DNA of 64,000 nucleotides from the NCBI GenBank assembly GCA_963204915.1, contig CAUJHS010000045.1, positions 124,001-188,000 of the forward strand, read 5' to 3'. Each line of letters begins with the position of its first letter. The first letter of the stretch is position 1. The translations under genes and the position numbers were made by a program. This stretch comes from Planctomycetota bacterium (GTDB taxonomy: Bacteria > Planctomycetota > Planctomycetia > Pirellulales > Pirellulaceae). Under the pieces are notes generated by a model that was not told where the DNA came from, did no database searches, and was given only the letters and a program-made list of their open reading frames with translations. Shown here piece by piece: positions 17,801 to 26,780 of this stretch.

Positions 17801-17829
17801 TAAAGTGAACCTTCAGGGTGCGTCGATAC
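17801..17829 (+). promoter_or_regulatory. Possible sigma28-type flagellar promoter
   Basis: TAAAGTGA (17801-17808) and GTCGATAC (17822-17829) resemble the FliA consensus TAAAGTTT and GCCGATAA. The spacer is 13 instead of 11 bases, so the match is imperfect. Position, upstream of flagellin with a leader of about 155 bases, makes sense. Confidence 0.3.
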
Positions 17830-17882
17830 GACCAACAAGCGCCGCCACATTCGCGGCCAAACCTGCGCGAAGGTTCGGGCGT

Positions 17883-17902
17883 CTTGCCATGGAGAGGGCA
17901 AG
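17883..17902 (+). promoter_or_regulatory. Putative CsrA-binding hairpin in flagellin leader
   Basis: CTTGCC (17883-17888) pairs perfectly with GGCAAG (17897-17902), presenting the loop ATGGAGAG. ANGGA in a loop is the established CsrA recognition pattern. A second GGA lies at 17937-17939. Flagellin starts at 17991. Seen: the hairpin and motif. Inferred: binding and control. Confidence 0.55.
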
Positions 17903-17990
17903 GCGGGGCAGTGCCAATCGCCGACGCCGCCTGTGAGGAGTGGGCCGTCCGCAGCCACATTCCAACTTAACAACCTCAGGTGTTTTTCGT

Positions 17991-20900
17991 ATGACAAGAA
18001 TTAACACGAATGTCAGCTCGCTGATCGCCCAGAATAACCTCTCCCGCGTCAACGGCGATCTACAGAACCGGCTCACTCGGCTCAGCACGGGCTTGCGGAT
18101 CAACTCCGGTAAAGACGACCCCGCGGGTTTGATCGCCAGCGAGGCTCTGCGAAGCAACATCATTGCCACCGAGAAGGCGATCACCAATAGCGAGCGGGCC
18201 AACCAGCTCATCGCCACGGCCGACAGCGCCTTAGGCCAGGTGAGCCAGCTGCTCAACGACATTCGCGGATTGGTGTCGGAAGCGGCGAACACGGGCGCCC
18301 TGAGCGACGAGCAAATCGCAGCCAACCAGTTGCAGGTTGACTCGTCGTTGGAAGCCATCGACCGCATCGCGCAGATCACCTCGTTCCAAGGCAAGAAACT
18401 GCTCGACGGCTCGTTGAACTTCACCACCACGGGCGTCGACAATTCGAAGATCACGAGCCTGCAAATCGATCAAGCGAACTTCGGCACGCAAAGTTCGATC
18501 GGCGTCGAGATCAACATCGTGGCGCAAGCGACGCGCGGCACCTTGAACTACGCCTTCGGCGCGATTGCTCAGGATATTTCGCTCCAGGTGGCCGGCGGCA
18601 ATGGCGCCGAGGCGTTTAACTTCGCCGCCAACTCGACCATTGAGGAAATCGCTTCGGCCATTAACCTGGTGTCGGACGCCACGGGCGTGGAAGCGGTAGT
18701 CGAACAAGCCGCGACCAAGGGCTCGGTGACGGTTTCCAGCTTTGGCGGAAACAATGAAATCGTGCTGACGGCGAACGAAGCGGGCTTCGACGCCGGCAAC
18801 GTACGCATCAAGTACACCAAAGGCGGCACGGGCAGCACCACGGCCACCTTTACCGGCGCCGTGGGCAGCGACCCCGCTACGCTGAACGTCGCACTCAAGA
18901 CTTCGGCGTATGAAGCGGCTTCGCTGGTCATCGACCAGGCGGGCAACGATAACGCCTTTACCATTACCGCCGATGTGGCCGGAGCCGCGTACAACGGCAT
19001 CGCCGTAGTGTTCACCAACGGCGGCGTCGCCGGTGCGGAAACCGCGGTCTTTGATGGGGCCACGCTCACGATCGACAAAGCGGCCACTTCGACCGCCGCT
19101 CAAATTGTGGCTGCCGTGAACAACGCCGCGACGAATCCCGAGGTCGCACGGCTGTTCACCGCCGCATTGAATGAAACGACCGGCGGCGGCGCCGGCGCGG
19201 TCGCAGCCGCGGGCGCGCAAGGCGTGCTCGCGGGCGGCGTCGACGGCGGAGCGATTGTGGCCACCGCCAATGATGTGGTTTCGGCGATTAACGCCGCCGT
19301 CGGCAACAACAAAGTGACCGCCGCCTTAGCCGAGGGCGCCGACGGCCACCTGACCGTGACCGAGTTCAGCGACTTCGCCTTTTACGGCAGCGCCGCGGCG
19401 AACAATCGCTTGCAATTCCTGGCCCCGGGCGGTTCACCGAACATTCGCTTTGTGGCCAATGCCGGCGCTTCGGAACTCTCGCTTGATGTGAACACCGACC
19501 CGCGCGTCGAAACGCGTTCGTCGCTCACGGTGCAGAACACGGCGGCCAACGGCACCTTCACCATCAGCGCCCGTTTCGCCGGCTCCGAGTACGACGGTTA
19601 TACCGTCAGCGTGTTGGACGACGCCAACGTCACGGCCGGCGTCGATGAATACGCGGTGCTCGACAAAGCCAACAAAACACTCAAGATTTACATTGACGAC
19701 ACCAATAGTACGGCCCAGAACATTATTGACGTAATCAATAACGACAGCCTGGTGAGCGACTTCTTCGAAGCGGAGAACTTCGGAACGAGCACCGGCGCCG
19801 CGGCCGTCACGATTGCGAACCTGACCCTTGGCGCGACCGCGGGCGGCGTGAGCGATCCCGGCACGTTGATCATTAACCTGGAAACCGACGAGAACGGCGT
19901 TATTCAGACCACGGCCAATGATCTGATCGCCTTCTTTGACGACCCCAGCGACTTCATTAGCGATTCGGGCGAAGCGGCTGCAGCCCTCGCCGAGTTGACC
20001 GCCCGCGGCATCAGCGTGACCAACGCGGAAGGCAGCAACGGAACTGGCAAGCTCGCCGCCACAACCAGCGACTTGACCTTCGCCACGAGCGGCTCGGAGT
20101 TTGACGACGCCCAAGCCTCCGGTACGACGTTCGCCGTGAATGGTTTGAACGCCCGGCTCAAAGTGACCGCTATTAACGGCGGCGCCGCATACGATAATGT
20201 GCGCATCGAGTTCATCGACGACGCCACCGTGACGGCCGGCAACGAAGTGGCCGAATACGACGACGTGAACAAGATCCTCACGGTCCGTATCGACGCCGGC
20301 TCGACCACCGCCAACCAGGTCATCTCCGCCATCGATACCGACTTGGGCGACCTGTTCGACGCTGAAGTAGCCACGGGCGGCAGCGGCGCCTCGGCCGTGA
20401 CGGTCGACGACTTTGCCGTGCTCACCGGAGGCGTGGTCGATAACGGTTCGACGCAAGGCGCCGCGCTGTTGGGCAATAGCGACTTGGCCAACCTTGGCTT
20501 GACATTCCGAGCCACGCGCTTCGGCAGCGAAGGGTTCGTGGAAGTCAAAGCGCTCAGCGGTTCGTTCTCGCTGACCGACGCCGAGGGCGAAGACGCCGAA
20601 CGATCAGCCGGCCAGGATGTGAACGCCCGCATCAACGGTATCCAAGCCGTGGGCAAAGGCTTGCAGGCGTCGATCAACACGTCATCGCTGGACTTGACCT
20701 TCTCGCTCTCGGACAGCGTAGCCGACGGTGAGAAGCTGACGGTGCAAATCACCGGCGGCGGCGCGGTGTTCCAGCTTGGCCCCAATGTGGTGAGCAACCA
20801 ACAAGCTCGCTTGGGAATTCAAAGCGTCAACACTTCGCAACTGGGCGGCGTGAGCGGTCGGCTGTACGAACTGCGGTCCGGCGGCTCGAAGTCCCTCACC

Positions 20901-21188
20901 GCCGACGTGGGCGGGGCGGCCCTGGTGGTCGATGAAGTGATCAGCAACGTCACGTCGCTCCGCGGGCGACTGGGCGCCTTCCAGAAGACGACGCTGGAAA
21001 CGAACATCTTCACCTTGAACGACACCTTGGCCAATTTGACCGAAGCCGAAAGCTCGATTCGAGACGCGGACTTCGCCGCCGAAAGCGCCAAGCTGACTCG
21101 CGCTCAAATCCTCACGCAGTCGACCACGAGCGTGTTGGCCATCGCCAATAGCAACCCGCAAAACGTGCTGGCCTTGCTGCGAGGCTAA
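17991..21188 (+). CDS. fliC: Giant flagellin with repeated internal modules
   Basis: A 1065-residue filament protein, about twice to three times common flagellins. The N-terminal D0/D1 part is classical ('RINTNVSSLIAQNNLSRVN', 'RLSTGLRINSGKDDPAGL') through about residue 175. The C-terminal D1/D0 part runs from about 935 ('ESSIRDADFAAESAKLTRAQ', 'LAIANSNPQNVLALLRG'). Between them lies a long Ala/Thr/Gly/Asp-rich insert with about three copies of a ~100-residue module (nucleotides 18951-19251, 19549-19857, 20150-20445) and a partial copy near 18749-18900. The same module occurs once in the cap protein downstream. ATG 17991 starts the conserved sequence; the frame is open from 17940. No cysteine is obvious in the insert. 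Confidence 0.96.
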   Translation: MTRINTNVSSLIAQNNLSRVNGDLQNRLTRLSTGLRINSGKDDPAGLIASEALRSNIIATEKAITNSERANQLIATADSALGQVSQLLNDIRGLVSEAANTGALSDEQIAANQLQVDSSLEAIDRIAQITSFQGKKLLDGSLNFTTTGVDNSKITSLQIDQANFGTQSSIGVEINIVAQATRGTLNYAFGAIAQDISLQVAGGNGAEAFNFAANSTIEEIASAINLVSDATGVEAVVEQAATKGSVTVSSFGGNNEIVLTANEAGFDAGNVRIKYTKGGTGSTTATFTGAVGSDPATLNVALKTSAYEAASLVIDQAGNDNAFTITADVAGAAYNGIAVVFTNGGVAGAETAVFDGATLTIDKAATSTAAQIVAAVNNAATNPEVARLFTAALNETTGGGAGAVAAAGAQGVLAGGVDGGAIVATANDVVSAINAAVGNNKVTAALAEGADGHLTVTEFSDFAFYGSAAANNRLQFLAPGGSPNIRFVANAGASELSLDVNTDPRVETRSSLTVQNTAANGTFTISARFAGSEYDGYTVSVLDDANVTAGVDEYAVLDKANKTLKIYIDDTNSTAQNIIDVINNDSLVSDFFEAENFGTSTGAAAVTIANLTLGATAGGVSDPGTLIINLETDENGVIQTTANDLIAFFDDPSDFISDSGEAAAALAELTARGISVTNAEGSNGTGKLAATTSDLTFATSGSEFDDAQASGTTFAVNGLNARLKVTAINGGAAYDNVRIEFIDDATVTAGNEVAEYDDVNKILTVRIDAGSTTANQVISAIDTDLGDLFDAEVATGGSGASAVTVDDFAVLTGGVVDNGSTQGAALLGNSDLANLGLTFRATRFGSEGFVEVKALSGSFSLTDAEGEDAERSAGQDVNARINGIQAVGKGLQASINTSSLDLTFSLSDSVADGEKLTVQITGGGAVFQLGPNVVSNQQARLGIQSVNTSQLGGVSGRLYELRSGGSKSLTADVGGAALVVDEVISNVTSLRGRLGAFQKTTLETNIFTLNDTLANLTEAESSIRDADFAAESAKLTRAQILTQSTTSVLAIANSNPQNVLALLRG

Positions 21189-21263
21189 AACTGGAATGAT
21201 CGCATGAAATAATCTCCTGGCGCGCCGTCCCGGCGCGTCGGGAAAGCGTGGAAACCGAGGACG

Positions 21264-21325
21264 AAGGACTAAGGGCTAAGGATGAGCGAAGGCGCAACGC
21301 CTCGTCCTTGGCGCTTGGTCCTTTT
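21264..21325 (+). terminator. Very long hairpin between flagellin and fliD
   Basis: The arms AAGGACTAAGGGCTAAGGA..GGCG (21264-21294) and 21298-21323 pair over about 26 bp in RNA, including several G-U pairs, one mismatch and one 4-base bulge, with a CAA loop. Four T follow. It starts 76 bases after the flagellin stop. It may stop or stabilise the abundant flagellin message and lower fliD expression. Because of its short T-run, processing or stabilisation is as likely as termination. Confidence 0.65.
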
Positions 21326-21365
21326 CCTGTTGTCCCGGCGAGATACGGCTACACCTTGGAATATC

Positions 21366-24300
21366 ATGGGGCGCATCCAATCCACGATTGGGCTGATCAC
21401 CGGCTTGCCGATTCAAGACACGGTCGATCAACTCATGAAGATCGAGGCGCGGCCGCGCGATCTGGTCGTCTCGCGCACCAAGGCCCTGCAGGCGCAGCAA
21501 ACGGCCGTGACCGAACTGACCGCCAAAGTCCTGGCGGTGCAGTTCGCCGCCCGGCGCCTGGGCAACGCCAGTGTCTTCGATAAGAAGACCGCCACGAGTT
21601 CGGCGCCCGACTTGTTGGCCGTCGCCGTGACGGGCCAGCCTCCTGCGGGGAATTATCAGATTACCCCGGTACAGACGGCGCAAAGCCATCAACTGCTCAG
21701 CTCGGGGTTCGCCTCGCGCACCGAACCGCTGGGCGCGGGTCAATTCTCGTTCCGCTACGGTCGCACCGTGAACGACGGTTTAGCGCTGTCCGACTTGAAC
21801 GGGGGCGACGGCGTCGAGCGCGGCAAGATTCGTATTACCGACCGCAGCGGCGCTAGCAGCGTGGTCGATTTGCGCTTCGCCCAAACCGTGGACGACGTGA
21901 TCCAGGCGATCAACTCGACCGACGGCGTGAATGTGACGGCGTCGGTCGTGGGCGACCGCATCCAACTGGTGGACGAGACGGGGCAAACCACAACCAACCT
22001 CAAAGTGCAGGAAGTAAACGGCGACCAAACCGCCGCCGACTTGGGCCTGGCCGGCATTGACGCGGCTGCGAATCAGGCCCAAGGAAGCGATGTGCTGCGT
22101 TTGCACCAGGGTTTGGCGCTGGCGTCGCTCAACGATGGCGCCGGAGTCGATCTTTCTGACACGTTATCCGATCTGGAAGTGAACCTGCGCGACGGCACAA
22201 CGCTGTCGATCGACTTTCATCGTCTGGCCCGCCCTGAAGACTTCGCCCACGCCACCACCAGCGCCGCGGGCGGCGAAAACGCGCGAGTCACGCTGACCGC
22301 CAAACAAAAAGGCGCCGCGCACGATGACGTGCGGATCATATTTGTCGATGACGCCGGGGTCACGCAGGGCAACGAAACGGTGGTCTACGACGAGAGCGAC
22401 CCCGACAACAAAACGCTCACCGTTCACATTGACGCAGGACAAACCACCGCAGCCGATGTGGCCGCCGCGATTTCCGGCGATGCGACCGCTGGCGCCTTAT
22501 TCACCGCCGCTGCCGAAGGGGATGGGCAAGGCGTCGTCGATGGGAACGACACCGCCGTGACCCTAGGCGGCGCCGCACTGGCGGCGCGCAAGGAAGCGAC
22601 GCTGGGCGATTTGATCGCCACGATTAACGAAGCCGACCCCACGCGTCTGCGCGCGGAACTTTCGCCCGACGGCGACCGATTGATTCTGACCGATCTGAGC
22701 GCCGACGCCGGAGGGACGTTCGAAGTCGCCAACCCCCTCGATCATCGCACCGCCGAACATCTGGGACTCGCCCGCAGCGCCGCGGGAAATACCATCACCG
22801 GAAGCCGACTGTTGGGCGGACTCAAAACGTCGCTGCTAAGCAGCTTAAACGGCGGTCGCGGGTTCGCCTTGGGACAACTGAACCTCACCGACCGATCGGG
22901 CGCCAGCGACACGGTCGACCTTTCCAGCGCCGAAACGTTGGAAGATGTGATCAACACCATCAACGCCTCCGGGGTGAGCGTCACGGCCGCCATCAATAGC
23001 GCCCGAACCGGATTGGTGCTGACCGATACCTCGGGTGGTTCCGGCGACCTGACCATTGCCGACGGCGACGCCACCAACACGGCGCAGAAACTCCAGATCG
23101 CGGTCGATGACGCCGTGTCGACCGTCAATAGCGGCTCGCTGGACTTGCAAGTCATCAGCCGTCAAACGACGCTCGACTCGCTCAACGGCGGCAAGGGCGT
23201 GGCGGCCGGCTCGTTCCTGATCTTCAACTCGAATGGGCTGGCCAAGACGTTCAACCCCGGCACGGCGAACCTCAAAACCGTGGGCGACTTGATCGACAAA
23301 ATCAACGACGCCTCGCTGGGAATCAAAGCCCGCATCAACGATGCTGGCGACGGGATCGCTTTGATCGACACCGTCGGAGGCGCGCAATCGCTCCGCGTGC
23401 AGGAAGTCGGCTCGGGCACCGTCGCTCGTGACCTTCACCTGTTGGGAACCGGAACAACCACCACCGATAACGGCAATCCGGCGCAGATTATTCAAGGTTC
23501 GACCACGACGACCATCACCATTGACGATGACGACACGTTGAATGACCTGGTGGCCAAGATCAACAATTCGGGCGGCGCCGTCACGGCCTCGGTTTTTTCG
23601 AGCGGGTCGGGATCGCTGCCGCATCGATTGTCGTTACTGAGCAGCACCCCCGGCCTGGCGGGCCGTCTCGTGGTGGACGCCAGCGCCGCAGGTTTTGAGT
23701 TGAACGAGACCGCCGCCGCGCGCGACGCGCTGCTGGTGTACGGATCTTCGAGTAATGGCGCGGGCGTGCTGGTTTCGTCGTCGCAAGATACGTTCTCCAG
23801 TTTGATCGACGGGTTGAGCGTCACGGTCAAAGGCGCTGCCGCCAATCCCGTGACGGTGTCGGTCGCTTCGACCGATAGCGACGTCGTCGGCGCCGTAAAG
23901 ACCTTCATCGAACAATACAACGCGCTGCAAACGAAGCTGGAAGAAGTGACCTTCTTCAACGAGACCGATCAATCGGTAGGCGTGTTGTTCGGCTCGCACG
24001 AAACCTTGCGCATTGAGAACGATCTGGCGAACCTCGTCACCGGGCGCTTCTTCGGCGCGGGGTCGATCCAGTCGCTAGCCGAAGTCGGCATTCAAGTGGG
24101 CGACGACGGCAAGCTGCAACTGGACGAAACCAAGCTCAAAGCGAAGTTCGCCGCCGATCCGCAAGGTGTGGAGGAGTTTTTCGCTAAAGAAGACCTGGGC
24201 GTCGCCGATAAGTTTGATCGGCTCATCGAAACGCTGGCGGGCGCCAATTCCTCGCTCTTGGTCGATCGCGCGGGAGCGTTGGCCGTGAAGATCGAACTGG

Positions 24301-24461
24301 GCCTGTCGCGCGTCGACTTTCTCAACGAACGCTTGACGCGTGAACGGGAACGCATGTTGAAGCAGTTTTATGACATGGAAACCGCCATCGGGAAATTGCA
24401 AAACAATTTGACCGCCTTGAATCAACTGCAAGTGCTGCCGCCGCTCACTTCGGTGAGGTAA
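21366..24461 (+). CDS. fliD: Flagellar cap protein FliD, enlarged
   Basis: A 1031-residue hook-associated protein 2, which caps the filament and helps flagellin fold in place; usual length is about 450-650. The N-terminal FliD domain ('GLPIQDTVDQLMKIEARPRDLV') and the C-terminal domain with 'AEVGIQVGDDGKLQLDETKL' and a final coiled-coil-like helix ('YDMETAIGKLQNNLTALN') are clear. The middle contains several flagellin-IN-like units ('TLDSLNGGKGVAAGSF', 'LSSLNGGRGFALGQLNL') and one copy of the module shared with flagellin (residues ~305-405). ATG 21366 is the best start, with only a weak GGA upstream; the open frame begins at 21282 inside the hairpin. Confidence 0.94.
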   Translation: MGRIQSTIGLITGLPIQDTVDQLMKIEARPRDLVVSRTKALQAQQTAVTELTAKVLAVQFAARRLGNASVFDKKTATSSAPDLLAVAVTGQPPAGNYQITPVQTAQSHQLLSSGFASRTEPLGAGQFSFRYGRTVNDGLALSDLNGGDGVERGKIRITDRSGASSVVDLRFAQTVDDVIQAINSTDGVNVTASVVGDRIQLVDETGQTTTNLKVQEVNGDQTAADLGLAGIDAAANQAQGSDVLRLHQGLALASLNDGAGVDLSDTLSDLEVNLRDGTTLSIDFHRLARPEDFAHATTSAAGGENARVTLTAKQKGAAHDDVRIIFVDDAGVTQGNETVVYDESDPDNKTLTVHIDAGQTTAADVAAAISGDATAGALFTAAAEGDGQGVVDGNDTAVTLGGAALAARKEATLGDLIATINEADPTRLRAELSPDGDRLILTDLSADAGGTFEVANPLDHRTAEHLGLARSAAGNTITGSRLLGGLKTSLLSSLNGGRGFALGQLNLTDRSGASDTVDLSSAETLEDVINTINASGVSVTAAINSARTGLVLTDTSGGSGDLTIADGDATNTAQKLQIAVDDAVSTVNSGSLDLQVISRQTTLDSLNGGKGVAAGSFLIFNSNGLAKTFNPGTANLKTVGDLIDKINDASLGIKARINDAGDGIALIDTVGGAQSLRVQEVGSGTVARDLHLLGTGTTTTDNGNPAQIIQGSTTTTITIDDDDTLNDLVAKINNSGGAVTASVFSSGSGSLPHRLSLLSSTPGLAGRLVVDASAAGFELNETAAARDALLVYGSSSNGAGVLVSSSQDTFSSLIDGLSVTVKGAAANPVTVSVASTDSDVVGAVKTFIEQYNALQTKLEEVTFFNETDQSVGVLFGSHETLRIENDLANLVTGRFFGAGSIQSLAEVGIQVGDDGKLQLDETKLKAKFAADPQGVEEFFAKEDLGVADKFDRLIETLAGANSSLLVDRAGALAVKIELGLSRVDFLNERLTRERERMLKQFYDMETAIGKLQNNLTALNQLQVLPPLTSVR

Positions 24462-24532
24462 TTGGCGGCGACGCGTGGCGCCTGTCGCCGCGTTTGAAGA
24501 TTGCGACCCGCGACTTTTAAGGAGACCCGCCT

Positions 24533-25027
24533 TTGTCCGCCGCCGACGCCTACCTGGAAAACCAAATTCTCACCGCCACGCCGCAAAAATTGCGATTGCT
24601 GCTGATTCACGGCGCCATTCGCTTCGCCAACACCGCGTTGAAGCACTGGGAGGACGGGCGACGGGAAGAAGCGAGCGAAGCGATCATTCGCTGCCGGGCG
24701 ATTGTGACCGAGTTGTTCTCGGTCGTCCGGCCGGAAGGGTTTTCACCGGCAGAGCAAACGGTGTCGGTGTATGTCTTTCTGTTTCAAGAGTTGACGCTGG
24801 CGCAAATGGACCGCACGCCGGAGCGTGTGCGCGGCGTACTGCGCGTGCTAAACGAAGAGCGCGAGACGTGGACCCGGCTGTGCGAGCAACTGCCCGAGGC
24901 GCCCGCTTCGCCCCGAGCCAGCCAACCGCAGGAAATTACGATGTCGAACTTTGTGGCGGGAACGGTCCCGGCGCCGTTCCCCTCCGCGACGACCGAACCA
25001 CGCCAGGCGTTCATGCTCGACGCGTAG
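24533..25027 (+). CDS. fliS: Flagellin export chaperone FliS
   Basis: A 164-residue FliS: it binds the flagellin C-terminus in the cytoplasm and prevents early polymerisation. The N-terminal 'ADAYLENQILTATPQKLRLLLIHGAIRFANTAL' is the family pattern (Y..N.I.TA.P..L...L). The C-terminal 40 residues are Pro/Ala-rich and extra to the usual 120-135. The start is TTG 24533, set by a strong AAGGAG about 8 bases upstream; no ATG fits. It lies 71 bases after fliD, so the two are likely co-transcribed. Confidence 0.93.
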   Translation: MSAADAYLENQILTATPQKLRLLLIHGAIRFANTALKHWEDGRREEASEAIIRCRAIVTELFSVVRPEGFSPAEQTVSVYVFLFQELTLAQMDRTPERVRGVLRVLNEERETWTRLCEQLPEAPASPRASQPQEITMSNFVAGTVPAPFPSATTEPRQAFMLDA

Positions 25028-25071
25028 GCGGAACTCCCGCGTGGGGCGCATCTTCCCCGACGGACATCTTT

Positions 25072-25098
25072 GGTTGAACCGCTTCCCAGCGGGAAGCG
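25072..25098 (+). repeat. REP-like unit 5
   Basis: GGTTGAACCGCTTCCCAGCG then GGAAGCG: head plus 8-bp stem. It forms an inverted pair with unit 6 across exactly 36 bases. Confidence 0.8.
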
Positions 25099-25134
25099 CT
25101 TTGGCGTTATGGTCTAACGTGGCGCCGCAACGCG

Positions 25135-25161
25135 CGCTCCCCGCTGGGGAGCGGTTAAACG
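25135..25161 (-). repeat. REP-like unit 6
   Basis: Consensus unit, CGCTCCCCGCTGGGGAGCG plus GTTAAACG, with a perfect 8-bp stem and GCT loop. Inverted relative to unit 5. Confidence 0.85.
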
Positions 25162-25235
25162 AAGCGCGGAGGAGAAGCCCGCGCCCAAGATGTTTTACAT
25201 GAAACGGTTGCTGTACAACGCAGTTCATCAACAAG

Positions 25236-25262
25236 CGCTCCCCGCTGGGGAGCGGTGAAACG
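25236..25262 (-). repeat. REP-like unit 7
   Basis: Same as unit 6 except one base in the tail (GTGAAACG). Same orientation as unit 6, 74 bases further on. Confidence 0.85.
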
Positions 25263-25454
25263 ATTGGTGCGACGTTGGATTGGCGAAAGCTTGTCTCATT
25301 TGCCTGCGTTTCGCCAGGGGTGAACCGCGTGCTCGATTAGCTTCTTGACGCCCATTCCTTCGCGATCGGTGAACAATTCTTCGGATTTGCGGTCTAGAGG
25401 AAGTCCCTGACCGGGTTGCCGTACTTCGCCTTGTGCGGCATGATGGCGGGGTGA

Positions 25455-26345
25455 ATGACTTCTCCCTCTTTTGACGCCGAGGAATTTGCGTTGACCGAGC
25501 AACTGATTCGCGTGGGGCATAGTCCCGATCCTGACGACGCTTTCATGTTTTACGCGCTGGCGAAGGACAAAATTCCCACCGGTCCTTATCGCTTTACGCA
25601 TGAGTTAGTGGACATCGAAACGCTCAACCGCCGCGCTTTTCAGGGCGAGCTGGAGCTAACCGCCCTTAGCTTGCATGCGTATGCGTATTTGGCGGATAAA
25701 TACCTGCTTTGCTCCTGCGGGGCCAGCATGGGGGATAATTACGGCCCCATGGTCGTCACACGGGAGCCGGCCACGCTCGATCAGGTGCGGCGCCAAACCA
25801 TTGCCGTGCCCGGCACGCTGACCACGGCGTATCTTGCGCTGCGTTTGTGCCTTGGCGCCGAGTTCGAGCATGTGGTGGTTCCGTTCGATCAGATTCTCGA
25901 CGTCGTGGAAGCGGGCCAGCACGAAGGCCGCCGCATCGATGCGGGGTTGATCATTCACGAGGGGCAACTAACCTATGCCGACCAAGGTCTTTCGCTGGTG
26001 GTCGATCTGGGAAAATGGTGGCGGCAAACCACTGGGCTGCCGCTGCCGCTGGGCGCAAACGGCATTCGGAAAGACTTGGGCGAACAAACCATTCGCGACG
26101 TGCATCGCTTGCTCAAAGAAAGCATCCAGTACGGCCTGGAGCACCGAGGTCCGGCTCTGGACTACGCCCTGGGCTTTGGCCGAGGGCTGGATCGCGCCAA
26201 AGCCGACCACTTTGTCGGCATGTACGTGAACGACTGGACGCTCGATTTTGGCGACACCGGGCGGGAAGCCGTACGGCGCCTCTTAGAGGAGGGACATCGC
26301 GCCGGCGTCATTCCCAAGCTAGTCACGCCGGAGTTTGTGGCGTAG
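25455..26345 (+). CDS. mqnD: 1,4-dihydroxy-6-naphthoate synthase MqnD
   Basis: A 296-residue enzyme of the futalosine pathway to menaquinone; it converts cyclic de-hypoxanthine futalosine to 1,4-dihydroxy-6-naphthoate. The periplasmic-binding-protein-like fold carries the family opening 'VGHSPDPDDAFMFYALAKDKI', then 'ELTALSLHAYAYL' and 'IPVPG'-type 'IAVPGTLTTAYLALRL', and 'DAGLIIHEGQLTYADQGLSLVVDLG' late. These strongly match MqnD rather than MqnA. The N-terminal 15 residues look extra. No mqnA, B or C is in the window, so the pathway genes are scattered. Confidence 0.93.
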   Translation: MTSPSFDAEEFALTEQLIRVGHSPDPDDAFMFYALAKDKIPTGPYRFTHELVDIETLNRRAFQGELELTALSLHAYAYLADKYLLCSCGASMGDNYGPMVVTREPATLDQVRRQTIAVPGTLTTAYLALRLCLGAEFEHVVVPFDQILDVVEAGQHEGRRIDAGLIIHEGQLTYADQGLSLVVDLGKWWRQTTGLPLPLGANGIRKDLGEQTIRDVHRLLKESIQYGLEHRGPALDYALGFGRGLDRAKADHFVGMYVNDWTLDFGDTGREAVRRLLEEGHRAGVIPKLVTPEFVA

Positions 26346-26382
26346 AATCGGGCGACCCTCCCCGATTTTACGCAACGCCGGT

Positions 26383-26655
26383 ATGCCCGAACCTCCTTCA
26401 CGTCCGACGCCTGCCGAACCACGACCGCGCGGCGGGTGGCTTTCGATCATTTTGACGATCGTCTTTCTGGGCATCGGGGGCGTGGTGTTATTTGTCCTTT
26501 CTTTAGGGCAATTGCTGCCGGTGCTCGTGATTGGCGCGCTCATCTTTCTGGTGACGGGGTTTCACTATTTGGTCTGGGGCTGGTGGCTGGGAAAGATGAT
26601 CCAGCAGGAAGCCGAGAGCGAGGACGCGGAGCAAGCTCCTCGATCGCAGGAATAG
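26383..26655 (+). CDS. Small two-helix membrane protein
   Basis: A 90-residue protein with a Pro/Arg-rich N-terminus, two membrane segments (about residues 20-42 and 45-65: 'IILTIVFLGIGGVVLFVLSL' and 'LVIGALIFLVTGFHYLVWG') and an acidic tail. No family recognised. ATG 26383 starts 37 bases after mqnD in the same direction, so they may be co-transcribed. Composition of the hydrophobic segments supports a real gene. Confidence 0.65.
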   Translation: MPEPPSRPTPAEPRPRGGWLSIILTIVFLGIGGVVLFVLSLGQLLPVLVIGALIFLVTGFHYLVWGWWLGKMIQQEAESEDAEQAPRSQE

Positions 26656-26690
26656 AACCCTGTGTCGAAGTCCCGCGTTCAGGAAATCTT

Positions 26691-26717
26691 CGTTTGACCG
26701 TTTCCTGAGGGAAATCG
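26691..26717 (+). repeat. REP-like unit 8
   Basis: CGTTTGACCGTTTCCTGAGG then GAAATCG: diverged but with paired stem changes (TTTCC/GGAAA), so the hairpin is kept. Inverted pair with unit 9 across exactly 36 bases. Confidence 0.75.
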
Positions 26718-26753
26718 CGTTCTGCGTCACACAGAAGGACCGGTGCGCCAGCA

Positions 26754-26780
26754 CGCTCCCCGTTGCGGAGCGGTTAAACG
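26754..26780 (-). repeat. REP-like unit 9
   Basis: CGCTCCCCGTTGCGGAGCG plus GTTAAACG. One stem mismatch. Lies between convergent genes. Confidence 0.8.

Larger units (their letters stand above)
25028..25454. other. Intergenic region with three REP-like units
   Basis: 427 bases after fliS. The first 235 bases hold three REP-like units. The last part, on the minus strand, has a 47-codon stretch ending at 25296 with protein-like composition ('DRKSEELFTDREGMGVKKL') but no start; it might be a gene remnant. No other gene is seen. Confidence 0.5.

Noticed and set aside
25072..26780. CRISPR array, since 27-nt palindromic repeats with ~36-nt gaps recur and the CCCCGC...GCGGGG style recalls type I repeats
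   Set aside because: Neighbouring units alternate in orientation, there are only two or three per site, spacing between same-direction units is irregular, and no cas gene is present.
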